Shown here piece after piece: positions 26,182-35,789 of a DNA stretch of 64,000 nt. The position numbers and the translations under genes were made by a program. The stretch spans positions 1 to 64,000 of the forward strand of contig NZ_QLTA01000023.1 of the NCBI RefSeq assembly GCF_003269065.1, written 5' to 3'. The notes below the pieces were generated by a model, which saw nothing but the letters and a program-made list of their open reading frames with translations, did no database searches and was not told where the DNA came from. Each line of letters opens with the position of its first letter. Within the stretch, counting starts at the first letter, position 1. The DNA is from Paracidovorax anthurii. Its GTDB lineage: Bacteria > Pseudomonadota > Gammaproteobacteria > Burkholderiales > Burkholderiaceae_C.

Positions 26182-28569
26182 TCAGTTCCGGAACAGGTCC
26201 AGGATGCGGGTGCGCTCCTCGGCCGCCGGAGGCGCCTGCGTCGGTGCGCCGGGTACGGCGGCGGGGTGGTCTTCCATGCCCACGCTGGCCACGCCCGCGT
26301 TGCGCGCGAACTCCTCGTAGAACCACTCGCCGCCCACGTTGACCACGCCGGGGGGCACCGTGGGCTCCGCCACGGGAACGCCCTTGAGCGCGCGCTCCAT
26401 GAAGCTGATCCAGATCGGCAGGCTCAGCCCGCCCCCGGTCTCGCGGCTGCCCAGGTTGCGGGGTGTGTCGTAGCCGATCCAGGTGACGGCGGCGATGGTG
26501 GGCTGGAAGCCCGCGAACCACGCATCCACGGCATCGTTGGTCGTGCCGGTCTTGCCGTAGATGTCCGGGCGCTTGAGCGTGGCCTGGGCGCGGGCGGCCG
26601 TGCCGGAGCGGGTCACCTCCTGCAGCAGGCTGTTCATCACGAAGGCGTTGCGCGGCTCGATGGCGCGCGGATTCTCCGCGGTGGGGATGGGCTGGAAGTC
26701 CGACAGCACCCGGCCCTTGTGGTCGGTCACGCGGCTGATGAGGTAAGGGTTCACGCGGTAGCCGCCATTGGCGAACACCGAATAGGCGGACACCATCTGC
26801 ATCGGCGTCACCGAGCCGGCGCCCAGCGCCATCGTGAGATAGGCCGGGTGCTTGTCCGCCTCGAAGCCGAAGCGCGTGATCCATTCCTGCCCCGTCTTCG
26901 GCCCCACGGCCTGAAGGATGCGGATGGAGACGACGTTCTTCGACTTGGCGAGCGCCGTGCGCAGGGTCATCGGGCCGTCGTACTTGCCGTCGTAGTTCTT
27001 CGGCTCCCAGGGCTGCCCGCCCGTGACGCCCGCGCTGAAGAACAGCGGTGCATCGTTCACGACCGTGGCCGGGGTGAAGCCTTTTTCGAGCGCCGCCGAG
27101 TAGATGAAGGGCTTGAAGCTCGACCCCGGCTGGCGCCACGCCTGGGTCACGTGGTTGAACTTGTTCTTGTCGAAGTCGAACCCGCCCACGAGGGCCCTGA
27201 CCGCGCCGCTGCGCGGATCGATGGCCACGAAGGCGCCCTCGACTTCCGGCAGCTGCGTGATGTCCCAGGTCTTCTTGGGCGTCTGGATGATGCGGATCAC
27301 CGCGCCCCGGCGGATCTTGATGTTGGGAGGCGCCTTGTCGCTGAGGCCGGACTGCGCGGGCTTGAGGCCGTCTCCCGTGATCTCGATGGGCTCGCCGTTG
27401 GCCCGGGCGGCCACGATCTTCTTGGCGGAGGCCTCCAGCACCACGGCCGAGAGCACGTCGCCGTTGTCGGGGTGGCCGGCCAGCGTGTCGTCGATCACGT
27501 CTTCCGCTTCCTGGGGATTGGTGGGCAGGGCGACGAACTTCTCCGGGCCCCGGTAGTGCTGGCGGCGCTCGTAGTCCATGATGCCCTTGCGCAGCGCCTG
27601 ATAGGCGGCTTCCTGGTCGCCCGCGTTGAGGGTCGTGTAGACGTTCAGGCCGCGGGTATAGGCGTCGTTGCCGTACTGGGCGAAGATGAGCTGGCGCGCC
27701 ATCTCGGCCACGTACTCCGCGTGGATGCGCGTGTTGTCCGGCCCCGAGCGGATCTTCAGATCCTCCTGCTTGGCGGCGGCGGCTTCTTCTGCCGTGATGA
27801 AGCCGTTCTCGACCATGCGGTCGATGATGTAGAGCTGGCGCACGCGGGCCCGCTTGGGGTTGCTGATGGGGTTGTAGGCCGAGGGCGCCTTGGGCAGGCC
27901 GGCCAGCATCGCCGCCTCGGCGATGGAGATGGATTTCAGCGGCTTTCCAAAATAGGCCTCCGAGGCGGCCGCGAAACCATAGGCCCTATTTCCCAGATAA
28001 ATCTGGTTCATGTAAATCTCGAGAATCTGATTTTTGGTTAGCAGATGTTCGAGTTTGAAAGTTAGTAATATTTCGTAAACTTTTCTTGTAATTGTTTTCT
28101 CTGACGAAAGATAAACATTGCGCGCAACCTGCATGGTGATGGTGGAGGCGCCCTGGCTCTTCACCCGGCCCAGGTTGGCCAATGCCGCCCGCACCATGCC
28201 CTTGTAGTCCACGCCGCCGTGCTGGAAGAAGCGCGCATCCTCAATGGCCAGCACCGCGTTGGTCATTACCTTGGGGATCTCCTCGATGGGCGTCAGGTTG
28301 CGCCGTTCTTCCCCGAACTCACCCAGCAAGGCGCCTTCCACGGAATAGACGCGCAGCGGCAGCTTGGGCCGGTAGTCCGCGAGATCGGAAATATCCGGAA
28401 GATTCGGATAGGCCACCGCCAGGGCCACGGCAAGGGTCAGGGCCAGGCCCAGCGCGCCCGCCACGGCGAGTCCGAAGAGCCAGGCAACGCTCTTGAGCAG
28501 CCAGCGCAGCCATGTCGGCCGGGAGGGGGCGTCTCGCTGCGCGGTCTTTTCAGGTGGGGTGGGCGGCAT
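26182..28569 (-). CDS. mrcA: Penicillin-binding protein 1A (class A PBP)
   Basis: 795 residues from the ATG at 28569; a TTG five codons earlier is possible. A cytoplasmic tail and membrane segment (LFGLAVAGALGLALTLAVAL) precede the GT51 domain with EDARFFQHGGVDYKGMV, and the transpeptidase has SxxK in QPGSSFKPFIYS and KTGT in YGKTGTTNDAVDAW. It polymerises and crosslinks peptidoglycan. The OB-like insert between domains is present. It is divergent from pilM, as in many proteobacteria. Confidence 0.95.
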   Translation of the reverse strand: MPPTPPEKTAQRDAPSRPTWLRWLLKSVAWLFGLAVAGALGLALTLAVALAVAYPNLPDISDLADYRPKLPLRVYSVEGALLGEFGEERRNLTPIEEIPKVMTNAVLAIEDARFFQHGGVDYKGMVRAALANLGRVKSQGASTITMQVARNVYLSSEKTITRKVYEILLTFKLEHLLTKNQILEIYMNQIYLGNRAYGFAAASEAYFGKPLKSISIAEAAMLAGLPKAPSAYNPISNPKRARVRQLYIIDRMVENGFITAEEAAAAKQEDLKIRSGPDNTRIHAEYVAEMARQLIFAQYGNDAYTRGLNVYTTLNAGDQEAAYQALRKGIMDYERRQHYRGPEKFVALPTNPQEAEDVIDDTLAGHPDNGDVLSAVVLEASAKKIVAARANGEPIEITGDGLKPAQSGLSDKAPPNIKIRRGAVIRIIQTPKKTWDITQLPEVEGAFVAIDPRSGAVRALVGGFDFDKNKFNHVTQAWRQPGSSFKPFIYSAALEKGFTPATVVNDAPLFFSAGVTGGQPWEPKNYDGKYDGPMTLRTALAKSKNVVSIRILQAVGPKTGQEWITRFGFEADKHPAYLTMALGAGSVTPMQMVSAYSVFANGGYRVNPYLISRVTDHKGRVLSDFQPIPTAENPRAIEPRNAFVMNSLLQEVTRSGTAARAQATLKRPDIYGKTGTTNDAVDAWFAGFQPTIAAVTWIGYDTPRNLGSRETGGGLSLPIWISFMERALKGVPVAEPTVPPGVVNVGGEWFYEEFARNAGVASVGMEDHPAAVPGAPTQAPPAAEERTRILDLFRN

Positions 28570-28844
28570 GTCGGTCCAGTACAAATCAACGGGGCATTAT
28601 AAAAAAGCCGCCCGCCGAACCGCCTTTTCACATGGCTGTCGCATCGGGGAAGGGGTTCGCGAAGACCTCTTCGCCCCCTCCGGAAATAACCTCTTTGGCA
28701 GGACTGAAAACCGTCTGCTTTTGACAACGCCACCCCGGTTACCACTGGGTAAAACACTTTGCTGGCCTACAACCTTACTGCTAGCATTCATGTGCAAGTG
28801 TTAAGTTTTGTTGCGTCAATAAGGCGTGTTACAGGGGGCCAATC

Positions 28845-29924
28845 TTGATCTCTTTGGGATCTTTGTTCAGTCGCCAGGCCGCGCCACTGCTGGGTATCGA
28901 CATCAGTTCCTCCAGTGTCAAACTGGTTGAATTGGGGCGTGACAAGGCAGGGGGCCTGGTGCTGGAGCGGTGCGCGATCGAGCCCCTGGAGCGGGGGTGG
29001 ATCAGCGACGGCAACATCGAGAAGTTCGATGAGGTCGCGGAAGCCTTGCGGCGGCTCGTGAAGAAAAGCGGAACGCGCACGAAAAACGTCGCTCTGGCAC
29101 TGCCTCCCTCGGCCGTCATCACCAAGCGCATCACCCTGCCGGGCGGCATGTCCGAGCAGGAGCTCGAAGTGCAGGTGGAGTCCGAGGCCAATCAGTACAT
29201 CCCTTTTTCGCTCGATGAGGTGAGCCTGGATTTCTGCGTCATCGGCCCGAGCAAGAATGCCCCGGGCGACGTGGATGTGCTCATCGCTGCATCGCGCAGG
29301 GAGAAGGTGCAGGACCGGCAAGGTCTTGCCGAGGCCGCGGGGCTCAAGCCGGTGATCGTCGATATCGAGTCGCACGCATCCCGGCTGGCGGCCGGCCGGC
29401 TCATCGAAGCCCTGCCCAACCACGGGGTCGATGCGCTGGTGGCCCTCTTCGAGGTCGGGGCCCTGACCACGAGCATGCAGGTCATCCGCAACGACGAAGT
29501 CCTTTACGACCGGGACCAGGCATTCGGTGGCGCGCAGCTGACCCAACTGATCGTCCGCCAGTACGGATTCTCGGCGGAAGAGGCCGAAAGCAAGAAGCGC
29601 AGCGGCGACTTGCCCGAGGACTACCAGTCCGCCGTTCTGCGCCCCTTCGTGGAGAGCATGGCGCAGGAAATCGGTCGCGCATTGCAATTCTTCTTTACCA
29701 GTACACCCTACAACCGGGTGGATCACATCATGCTGGCGGGAGGCTCTGCGCCCCTGCCAGGACTCACCGAGGCAGTCACCCAGCATTCCGGCTGTGCCTG
29801 CACGGCCATCAATCCCTTTGAGGGCATGGAAATCGGAAGTTCCGTCCGACTCAAGAAGATGGTGCGTGAGGCGCCTTCGTATCTGACGTCGTGCGGACTC
29901 GCCATGCGGAGGTTCCTGCAGTGA
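28845..29924 (+). CDS. pilM: Type IV pilus assembly ATPase-like protein PilM
   Basis: 359 residues. Actin-like fold with LLGIDISSSSVKLVELG (phosphate-1), VTLP-type IPFSLDEVSLDF and LAGGSAPLPGLTEAV near the end. It begins at a TTG codon behind AGGGGGCC; no ATG gives the family N-terminus. PilM binds the cytoplasmic tail of PilN to build the inner-membrane platform. A plausible promoter is TTGCTG-N17-TAGCAT at about 28761-28789. Its stop overlaps the pilN start. Confidence 0.93.
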   Translation: MISLGSLFSRQAAPLLGIDISSSSVKLVELGRDKAGGLVLERCAIEPLERGWISDGNIEKFDEVAEALRRLVKKSGTRTKNVALALPPSAVITKRITLPGGMSEQELEVQVESEANQYIPFSLDEVSLDFCVIGPSKNAPGDVDVLIAASRREKVQDRQGLAEAAGLKPVIVDIESHASRLAAGRLIEALPNHGVDALVALFEVGALTTSMQVIRNDEVLYDRDQAFGGAQLTQLIVRQYGFSAEEAESKKRSGDLPEDYQSAVLRPFVESMAQEIGRALQFFFTSTPYNRVDHIMLAGGSAPLPGLTEAVTQHSGCACTAINPFEGMEIGSSVRLKKMVREAPSYLTSCGLAMRRFLQ

Positions 29925-30547
29925 TTCTCATCAATCTGCTGCCTCACCGCGAGGCCGCCCGAAAGCGCAGGAAAGAGCTGTTCCAGGCCACGATGGTCGC
30001 CTCCCTGCTCGTGGGCCTGGCGATTGCCGCTGGAATCTACTGGTGGTATCAGATGATGATCAGCGAACAGCAGGACAGAAACAACTTCCTGCAGTCGGAG
30101 ATCAAGGTGCTGGAGGGCCAGATCAAGGAGATCGCGACGATCGAGGAAGAGATCGCCGCCTTGCGGGCACGCCAGAAGGCCGTGGAGGATCTCCAGTCCG
30201 ACCGCAACCTGCCGGTCCACTTGCTCACCGAGCTGGTCCAGCAATTGCCCGACGGCGTCTATATCACCAGCCTCAAGCAGGCGGATCAGGTCATCACCAT
30301 GCAAGGCATGGCGCAGTCCAACGAGCGCGTCTCGGAGATGTTGCGCAACCTGGCCGAAAACACGCCCTGGTTCTCCAAGCCTGAACTCGTCGAGATCGTG
30401 GCGGCCAATGTGGCCTTGACGCCCAGGGAGCAGCGCCGGGTGGCATCGTTCAATTTGCGCTTCCGTCTCATGCGGACCAGCGAAGCGCAAAAGGCCATGG
30501 ATGGCGCCAGCGCGCCTCAGGGCGCGCCGCGTGCCGCAGGGGGATAA
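29921..30547 (+). CDS. pilN: Type IV pilus assembly protein PilN
   Basis: 208 residues from the GTG at 29921, which overlaps the pilM stop (GTGA). It opens with ILINLLPHREAARKRRKE, the PilN tail that binds PilM, then a single membrane helix (VASLLVGLAIAAGIYWW), a coiled-coil (KVLEGQIKEIATIEEEIAAL) and a ferredoxin-like periplasmic domain. It pairs with PilO. Confidence 0.93.
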   Translation: MILINLLPHREAARKRRKELFQATMVASLLVGLAIAAGIYWWYQMMISEQQDRNNFLQSEIKVLEGQIKEIATIEEEIAALRARQKAVEDLQSDRNLPVHLLTELVQQLPDGVYITSLKQADQVITMQGMAQSNERVSEMLRNLAENTPWFSKPELVEIVAANVALTPREQRRVASFNLRFRLMRTSEAQKAMDGASAPQGAPRAAGG

Positions 30548-30553
30548 GCAAGC

Positions 30554-31237
30554 ATGGCGACCAAGAAAAAAATATCCGTCGATTTCGCTGCGCTGCAGGG
30601 GGACCTGCAGCGGCAGTTCCGGAATCTGGATCCCAAGGATCCCTCCCTCTGGCCTCCGGTGCCCAAGGTGCTGCTGTGCATCGCGATTGCTGCCGGTATC
30701 GCGGTATTCCTCTGGTTTTTCAAGATCAGCGAGTACCAGGACGAGCTGGAGGCCGAGCGTGCCAAGGAAGTGAGCCTGCGCGAGGACTATCAGAAAAAGC
30801 TCGTGAAGGCGGTCAGCCTCGATGCGCTCAAGAAGCAGCGCGAGCAGATCCAGCAATACGTCATCCAGCTGGAAAAACAGCTGCCCAGCAAGGCGGAAAT
30901 GGCGGCACTGCTCTCGGACATCAACCAGGCGGGCCTGGGGCGCAGTCTGCAATTCGAGCTGTTCCGTCCGGGGCAGATCGTCGTGCGCGATTACTACGCC
31001 GAACTGCCGATTTCCATCCGGGTGACTGGTAAGTACCACGATGTGGGTTCGTTCGCTTCTGATATTGCCAATCTCTCCCGCATCGTTACCTTGAACAATC
31101 TTTCTCTGGCGCCCTCGGGGACCAAGGATGCCCCGAACAGCATGCTCTCCATGGAGGCCACGGCGCGCACGTTCCGCTACCTGGATCCGGACGAAATCCA
31201 GGCCCAGCGCAAGGCTGCCGGAGGAGCGAAGAAATGA
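30554..31237 (+). CDS. pilO: Type IV pilus assembly protein PilO
   Basis: 227 residues: cytoplasmic N-terminus, one membrane helix (VLLCIAIAAGIAVFLWFF), coiled-coil (DELEAERAKEVSLREDYQKK) and a periplasmic domain containing YYAELPISIRVTGKYHDVG, the PilO signature. It heterodimerises with PilN and contacts PilP. Six bases separate it from pilN, and its end overlaps the pilP start. Confidence 0.93.
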   Translation: MATKKKISVDFAALQGDLQRQFRNLDPKDPSLWPPVPKVLLCIAIAAGIAVFLWFFKISEYQDELEAERAKEVSLREDYQKKLVKAVSLDALKKQREQIQQYVIQLEKQLPSKAEMAALLSDINQAGLGRSLQFELFRPGQIVVRDYYAELPISIRVTGKYHDVGSFASDIANLSRIVTLNNLSLAPSGTKDAPNSMLSMEATARTFRYLDPDEIQAQRKAAGGAKK

Positions 31238-31779
31238 TGCGGCTCTTTCCTATTGGCGCGGCACTGCTGGCGGTGCTGGGATTGCAGGGATGTGGGTCAT
31301 CGAATGAAGATGAACTGCGTGCATGGATGACGGAACTTCGCGCCACGACCAAGCCGCATGTCACGCCCCTGAGCGAGCCCAAGAAGTTCCTGCCCGAGAA
31401 CTACGGTGCTGCAGGTTCGACCGATCCATTCGACCCGATGAAGTTGACGCAGGCCCTGCGAAGGGATTCTGCCCAGCCGGCGGTGAATGCGACCTTGATT
31501 GCGCCTGAGATGGCGCGCCGCAAGGAGCCCCTGGAGGCTTATCCGCTCGATGCCATGGCCATGGTCGGCAGCCTCAACAAGAGCGGTATTCCCACGGCGC
31601 TGCTGAAAGTGGACAACCTGATTTATCAGGTGCGGGTCGGCAATTACCTGGGGCAGAACTACGGAAAGATCACCCAGATTTCCGAAACGGGCATTCAACT
31701 GCGTGAAATTGTTCAGGATGCAACGGGCGACTGGATAGAGCGTCCGACGACGCTTGATCTCCAAGAGGGGAAGAAATGA
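31234..31779 (+). CDS. pilP: Type IV pilus lipoprotein PilP
   Basis: 181 residues; signal peptide and lipobox (AALLAVLGLQGCGSS). The C-terminal beta domain includes VDNLIYQVRVGNYLGQNYG and ITQISETGIQLREIV, typical of PilP, which links PilNO to the PilQ secretin. It overlaps pilO by 4 bases and pilQ by 4 bases. Confidence 0.93.
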   Translation: MMRLFPIGAALLAVLGLQGCGSSNEDELRAWMTELRATTKPHVTPLSEPKKFLPENYGAAGSTDPFDPMKLTQALRRDSAQPAVNATLIAPEMARRKEPLEAYPLDAMAMVGSLNKSGIPTALLKVDNLIYQVRVGNYLGQNYGKITQISETGIQLREIVQDATGDWIERPTTLDLQEGKK

Positions 31780-33926
31780 TTCAAAAGAACTGGTTCAGTT
31801 TTCGTTGCCGAGCGGCCGTTCTCGCAGCAGCCGCGACACTGTGCAGCACTTGGGCGCACGCGCAGGCCGCGATCGAGTCCGTGCGCGGGATGTTGCAGGG
31901 TGGAACGGAGTTGGTGCGCATCGAACTCTCCCAGCCGCTGAGTGCCGTGCCTTCCGGGTTTGCGATCCAGGCGCCGGCGCGCATTGCCCTGGATTTCCCG
32001 AACACCACGAACGGCACGGGCCAATCGCTGGTCGAGGTCAATCAGGGCAATCTCAAGTCGGTGAACATCGTTCAGGCGGGGGACCGCTCGCGCGTGGTGC
32101 TCAATCTCAAGCAGCCCACCTCCTATCGGGCCGAGATCCAGGGCTCCGCGCTGCTGGTGTCTCTGGAGCCTGCTTCGGCTGGAACATCGACCCAGGCCAC
32201 GGCATCGGCCGCATTCGCCGAAAGCCGCAATGTCGATGTCCTGCCGTTGCGCGATCTCGATTTCCGCCGTGGGGCCGATGGCGCTGGTCGCATCATCGTG
32301 GGCCTTGCGAACAACCAGGTCGGTGTCGACCTGCGCAAGCAGGGAAGCGGGCTGACCGTTGAGTTCCTGAAGTCTTCGCTGCCTGAAGGGCTGCGTCGCC
32401 GCCTGGACGTGACCGACTTCGGAACTCCCGTGCGCATCGTGACGACTTCCCAGCAAGGCGAGCGTGTGCGGATGACCATCGAGCCGGTCGGCGAATGGGA
32501 GCACAGTGCTTACCAGAGCGACAACCAGTTCGTGGTGGAGGTGCGGCAGAAGAAGGTCGATTTGAACAAGCTGAGCCAGGGCCCGGGTTTCAGTGGCGAG
32601 AAGCTGTCGCTCAACTTCCAGAACATCGAGGTCCGCTCGTTGCTGCAGGTGATCGCGGACTTCACCAACTTCAATATCGTCACGTCCGATACCGTCACGG
32701 GGGCCTTGACGCTGCGCCTCAAGGATGTGCCGTGGGACCAGGCTCTGCAGATCATCATGGATGCCAAGGGCCTGGGCATGCGCAAGTCCGGTACGGTGCT
32801 GTGGATCGCTCCCAAGGACGAAATCGACAACCGCACCAAGAAGGACTACGAAGCTGCCCTCGCGATCCAGAAGCTGGAGCCGCTGCGCACGCAATCCTTC
32901 CAGTTGAACTATGCGAAAGCCGCTGACATGGTGACCCAGCTGACCAACTCCAGTGGAGGGGGGACGGGTGGTGGTGGCACCTCGACGCGCTTCCTGTCGG
33001 AGCGCGGGAGCGCCATTGCCGAGCCGCGCACCAACCAGCTCTTCGTCACAGACACCCCCAGCAAACTGGAGGAAGTGCGCCAATTGCTGACGACGCTCGA
33101 CGTCGCCGTGCGCCAGGTGATGATCGAAGCGCGCATCGTGGAAGCCCGCGACACGTTCGGTCGTTCCCTGGGGGTGCGCCTGGGCGGAGGCGATCTGCGC
33201 GCCAACCGTGGCGGCGACGGTGGCTACAGCATCGGCGGCAACAACCGCGTCGCCTTCGGGTCGAGCTACGACAATGCCGTGGCCTCCAGTGGTGCGGGCG
33301 GCACGGTGGCCACCACGGGCAGCAGTTCCAATTTCGTGAATCTGCCCGCTTCGCTTTCCTCCGGAGCGAGTTTCGGCAATTTCGCGCTGACGCTCTTCAA
33401 TTCGGCGGCCAACCGCTTCCTGACGCTGGAGCTGTCCGCGATGGAAGCGGATGGCCAGGGCAAGGTGGTTTCCAGCCCGCGGCTCATCACCGCCGACCAG
33501 ACGAAGGCCTTGATCGAGCAGGGTACGGAGTATCCGTATGCGGTGACCGCGCCGAATGGTGCGACCACGGTGGCTTTCAAGAAGGCCGTGCTGAAGCTGG
33601 AGGTCACGCCCCAGATCACGCCCGAGGGCAACGTCATCCTCGATCTGGACATCAACAAGGACAGCCGGGGCGAGACGACGACCCAGGGCGTGGCGATCGA
33701 TACCAACCACGTCAAGACGCAAGTGCTGGTGGAGAATGGCGGCACCGTGGTGATCGGCGGAATTTTCCGCCTGGAAGAGACCAACCAGGAAAACAAGATT
33801 CCTGTGCTGGGGGATGTGCCTGTCGTGGGTAATCTTTTCAAAAATAGGACCAAGGAATCCACCAAGCGTGAAATGCTGGTGTTCATTACTCCGAAAGTCA
33901 TTTCGGACAAAGGTCCAGTTCGTTAA
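31776..33926 (+). CDS. pilQ: Type IV pilus secretin PilQ
   Basis: 716 residues. Signal peptide; two AMIN domains (about 30-300, peptidoglycan binding); STN/N0 domain (LSLNFQNIEVRSLLQVIADF); an N1 domain with the GGGTGGGG linker; and the secretin core with VEARIVEARDTFGRSLGVRL, VVSSPRLITADQTKALIEQG and the terminal VPVVGNLFKNRTKE. It forms the outer-membrane pore for pilus extrusion and DNA uptake. It is the last classical pil gene before an Ig-like lipoprotein. Confidence 0.95.
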   Translation: MIQKNWFSFRCRAAVLAAAATLCSTWAHAQAAIESVRGMLQGGTELVRIELSQPLSAVPSGFAIQAPARIALDFPNTTNGTGQSLVEVNQGNLKSVNIVQAGDRSRVVLNLKQPTSYRAEIQGSALLVSLEPASAGTSTQATASAAFAESRNVDVLPLRDLDFRRGADGAGRIIVGLANNQVGVDLRKQGSGLTVEFLKSSLPEGLRRRLDVTDFGTPVRIVTTSQQGERVRMTIEPVGEWEHSAYQSDNQFVVEVRQKKVDLNKLSQGPGFSGEKLSLNFQNIEVRSLLQVIADFTNFNIVTSDTVTGALTLRLKDVPWDQALQIIMDAKGLGMRKSGTVLWIAPKDEIDNRTKKDYEAALAIQKLEPLRTQSFQLNYAKAADMVTQLTNSSGGGTGGGGTSTRFLSERGSAIAEPRTNQLFVTDTPSKLEEVRQLLTTLDVAVRQVMIEARIVEARDTFGRSLGVRLGGGDLRANRGGDGGYSIGGNNRVAFGSSYDNAVASSGAGGTVATTGSSSNFVNLPASLSSGASFGNFALTLFNSAANRFLTLELSAMEADGQGKVVSSPRLITADQTKALIEQGTEYPYAVTAPNGATTVAFKKAVLKLEVTPQITPEGNVILDLDINKDSRGETTTQGVAIDTNHVKTQVLVENGGTVVIGGIFRLEETNQENKIPVLGDVPVVGNLFKNRTKESTKREMLVFITPKVISDKGPVR

Positions 33927-33944
33927 ATCAACTTGGGTGACAGA

Positions 33945-35789
33945 ATGAAATCATTGATCAGAGCCGTTGCGTTATCGCTGGCCGCTGCGCTTGTGGCGTG
34001 CGGTGGGGGTGGGGGGAGTTCCGGTACCAGTTCCGGAGGGGGCTCCGGCACCACGACGCCGGTGACGGCGTCCATCGAAATCTTCACGTCCGCGACCAGT
34101 CTCGCTTCTGCCAGCACGACGGGCGTGACGGTGACGGCCGTGGTCAAGGATTCCGCGAACAATGCCATTGCCTCGCAGCCGGTCACGTTCAGCGCCGACA
34201 GCGGCACCCTTGCGAGCGCCCTCACGACCACCGGAACGGATGGCCGTGGCACCGCCGTGCTGACGGCTGGCAATAACCGTTCCAACCGGAATATCACCGT
34301 GACGGTGAGATCCGGCAGCGTGACCCAGACGGCGATCGTGCCGGTGGCGGGCACCACGCTCACGGCGTCGGGATCGACGTCGATGCTGGCTGGCGCCTCC
34401 ACCAATTTCGCGGTCAGCGTGCGGGACAGCGGCAGCGTGGCCATTTCGGGCACCGCGGTGACCGCGACGTCATCCCTGGGTAATGCCATCACCGCCAGCA
34501 GCTCCACCACGGATGCGAATGGCGCGGTGACGCTGGCATACGCCGCGACCCGCAGCGGCACGGATACGGTCACGATCAACGGCGCAGGAGCGTCCCAGGT
34601 CCTGACGGTCAATGTCAGCAACTTGAATTTCTCGTTCATTTCTCCCACCGCCAACACGGAGGTGGAAGTGAACAGCACCCGTGATGTGACGGTGCGTTAT
34701 GTGTCGGGTGGCGTGGGCGTCTCCGGCAAGGCGATTTCCTTCGGTACGACCCGTGGCAGTGTGTCTCCCATCCAGGCCGTGACGGACGCGAACGGCTCGG
34801 CAACGGTGCAGGTGACCTCTCCCTCGGTGGGGCTGGCGACGGTCAGTGCCCAGGTCGATGGGAATGCCACCACCACCCTGCCGCTGAGTTTCGTGGCCTC
34901 CACGCCTGCATCGCTGGTGCTGCAGTCTTCCGCTGCGGCTCTGGCCCCCAACGCGGCAGGCAGCACCACCAACCAGGTGGAACTGCGCGCCACCGTGCGC
35001 GATGCCGCCGGCAATGCCGTGCGTGGCAAGACGGTTTTCTTCACGGCAGTGCAGGACCTGAGCAATGGCAGCATCAAGACGGGAACGGCCGTGACGGATG
35101 CGAACGGCCTGGCGACGGACGTCTTCATCGCAGGGCCTACCGCGACGGCCGCCAATGGCGTGCAGATCCGTGCAACGGTTGCCAATACCAACATCAGCTC
35201 GACGACGTCCCTGACGGTGAACAATCAAGCGCTCTTCATCGCGATTGCCGCAAACAACACGATCGAGAAGCTCAGCACCACCTATCGCAAGACCTTCTCG
35301 GTTCAATTGACGGACGCGAATGGTGCCCCGGTCGGCAGTCGGAGCGTGACGCTGTCGTACTGGCCTCCCGTTTTCGGCAAAGGCTCCATGAGTTACAACG
35401 GTACGGTGTGGAACAACTCCAATGCCATCGTGCCCCAGTCCGTCTCGTGCGTGAACGAAGATGCAAACCGCAATGGTGTTCTGGATGCCGGAGAGGACAT
35501 CGATGGCAATGGCCGGTTGAGCCCGGGGTTGCCGGCTGTCCTGAGTCCTGCATCGGTCACGACCGATGCCACCGGCCGGGCGGAATTCACGCTGGAATAC
35601 GGCCAGCAGTACGCGAACTGGATCCTGTTCGAACTGGCGGCCAAGGCGACCGTCTCTGGCACGGAGTCGAGTTCTTTCTTCGACTTCCCGGCGAGCGCGG
35701 TGGCTTCCGACATGACGGATGCCAACGTGGCTCCGGCCTCCCGGGTCAGCCCCTTCGGTACGGCGCTCAATTGCACGAACCCCAACTGA
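33945..35789 (+). CDS. Ig-like (Big_1) repeat lipoprotein
   Basis: 614 residues from the ATG at 33945; a TTG four codons earlier is less likely. Lipobox ALVACGGGGG is followed by a Gly/Ser linker and about five Ig-like beta domains, each ending in a variant of TTDANGAVTLAYAA or VTDANGSATVQVTS, the Big_1 bottom-edge motif. A dockerin-like calcium loop occurs near residue 510 (DANRNGVLDAGEDIDGNG). Surface-exposed adhesin or structural roles are common in the family. It begins 19 bases after pilQ and its stop overlaps aroK, so it sits inside a pil-aro operon where other genera have no such gene. Confidence 0.85.
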   Translation: MKSLIRAVALSLAAALVACGGGGGSSGTSSGGGSGTTTPVTASIEIFTSATSLASASTTGVTVTAVVKDSANNAIASQPVTFSADSGTLASALTTTGTDGRGTAVLTAGNNRSNRNITVTVRSGSVTQTAIVPVAGTTLTASGSTSMLAGASTNFAVSVRDSGSVAISGTAVTATSSLGNAITASSSTTDANGAVTLAYAATRSGTDTVTINGAGASQVLTVNVSNLNFSFISPTANTEVEVNSTRDVTVRYVSGGVGVSGKAISFGTTRGSVSPIQAVTDANGSATVQVTSPSVGLATVSAQVDGNATTTLPLSFVASTPASLVLQSSAAALAPNAAGSTTNQVELRATVRDAAGNAVRGKTVFFTAVQDLSNGSIKTGTAVTDANGLATDVFIAGPTATAANGVQIRATVANTNISSTTSLTVNNQALFIAIAANNTIEKLSTTYRKTFSVQLTDANGAPVGSRSVTLSYWPPVFGKGSMSYNGTVWNNSNAIVPQSVSCVNEDANRNGVLDAGEDIDGNGRLSPGLPAVLSPASVTTDATGRAEFTLEYGQQYANWILFELAAKATVSGTESSSFFDFPASAVASDMTDANVAPASRVSPFGTALNCTNPN

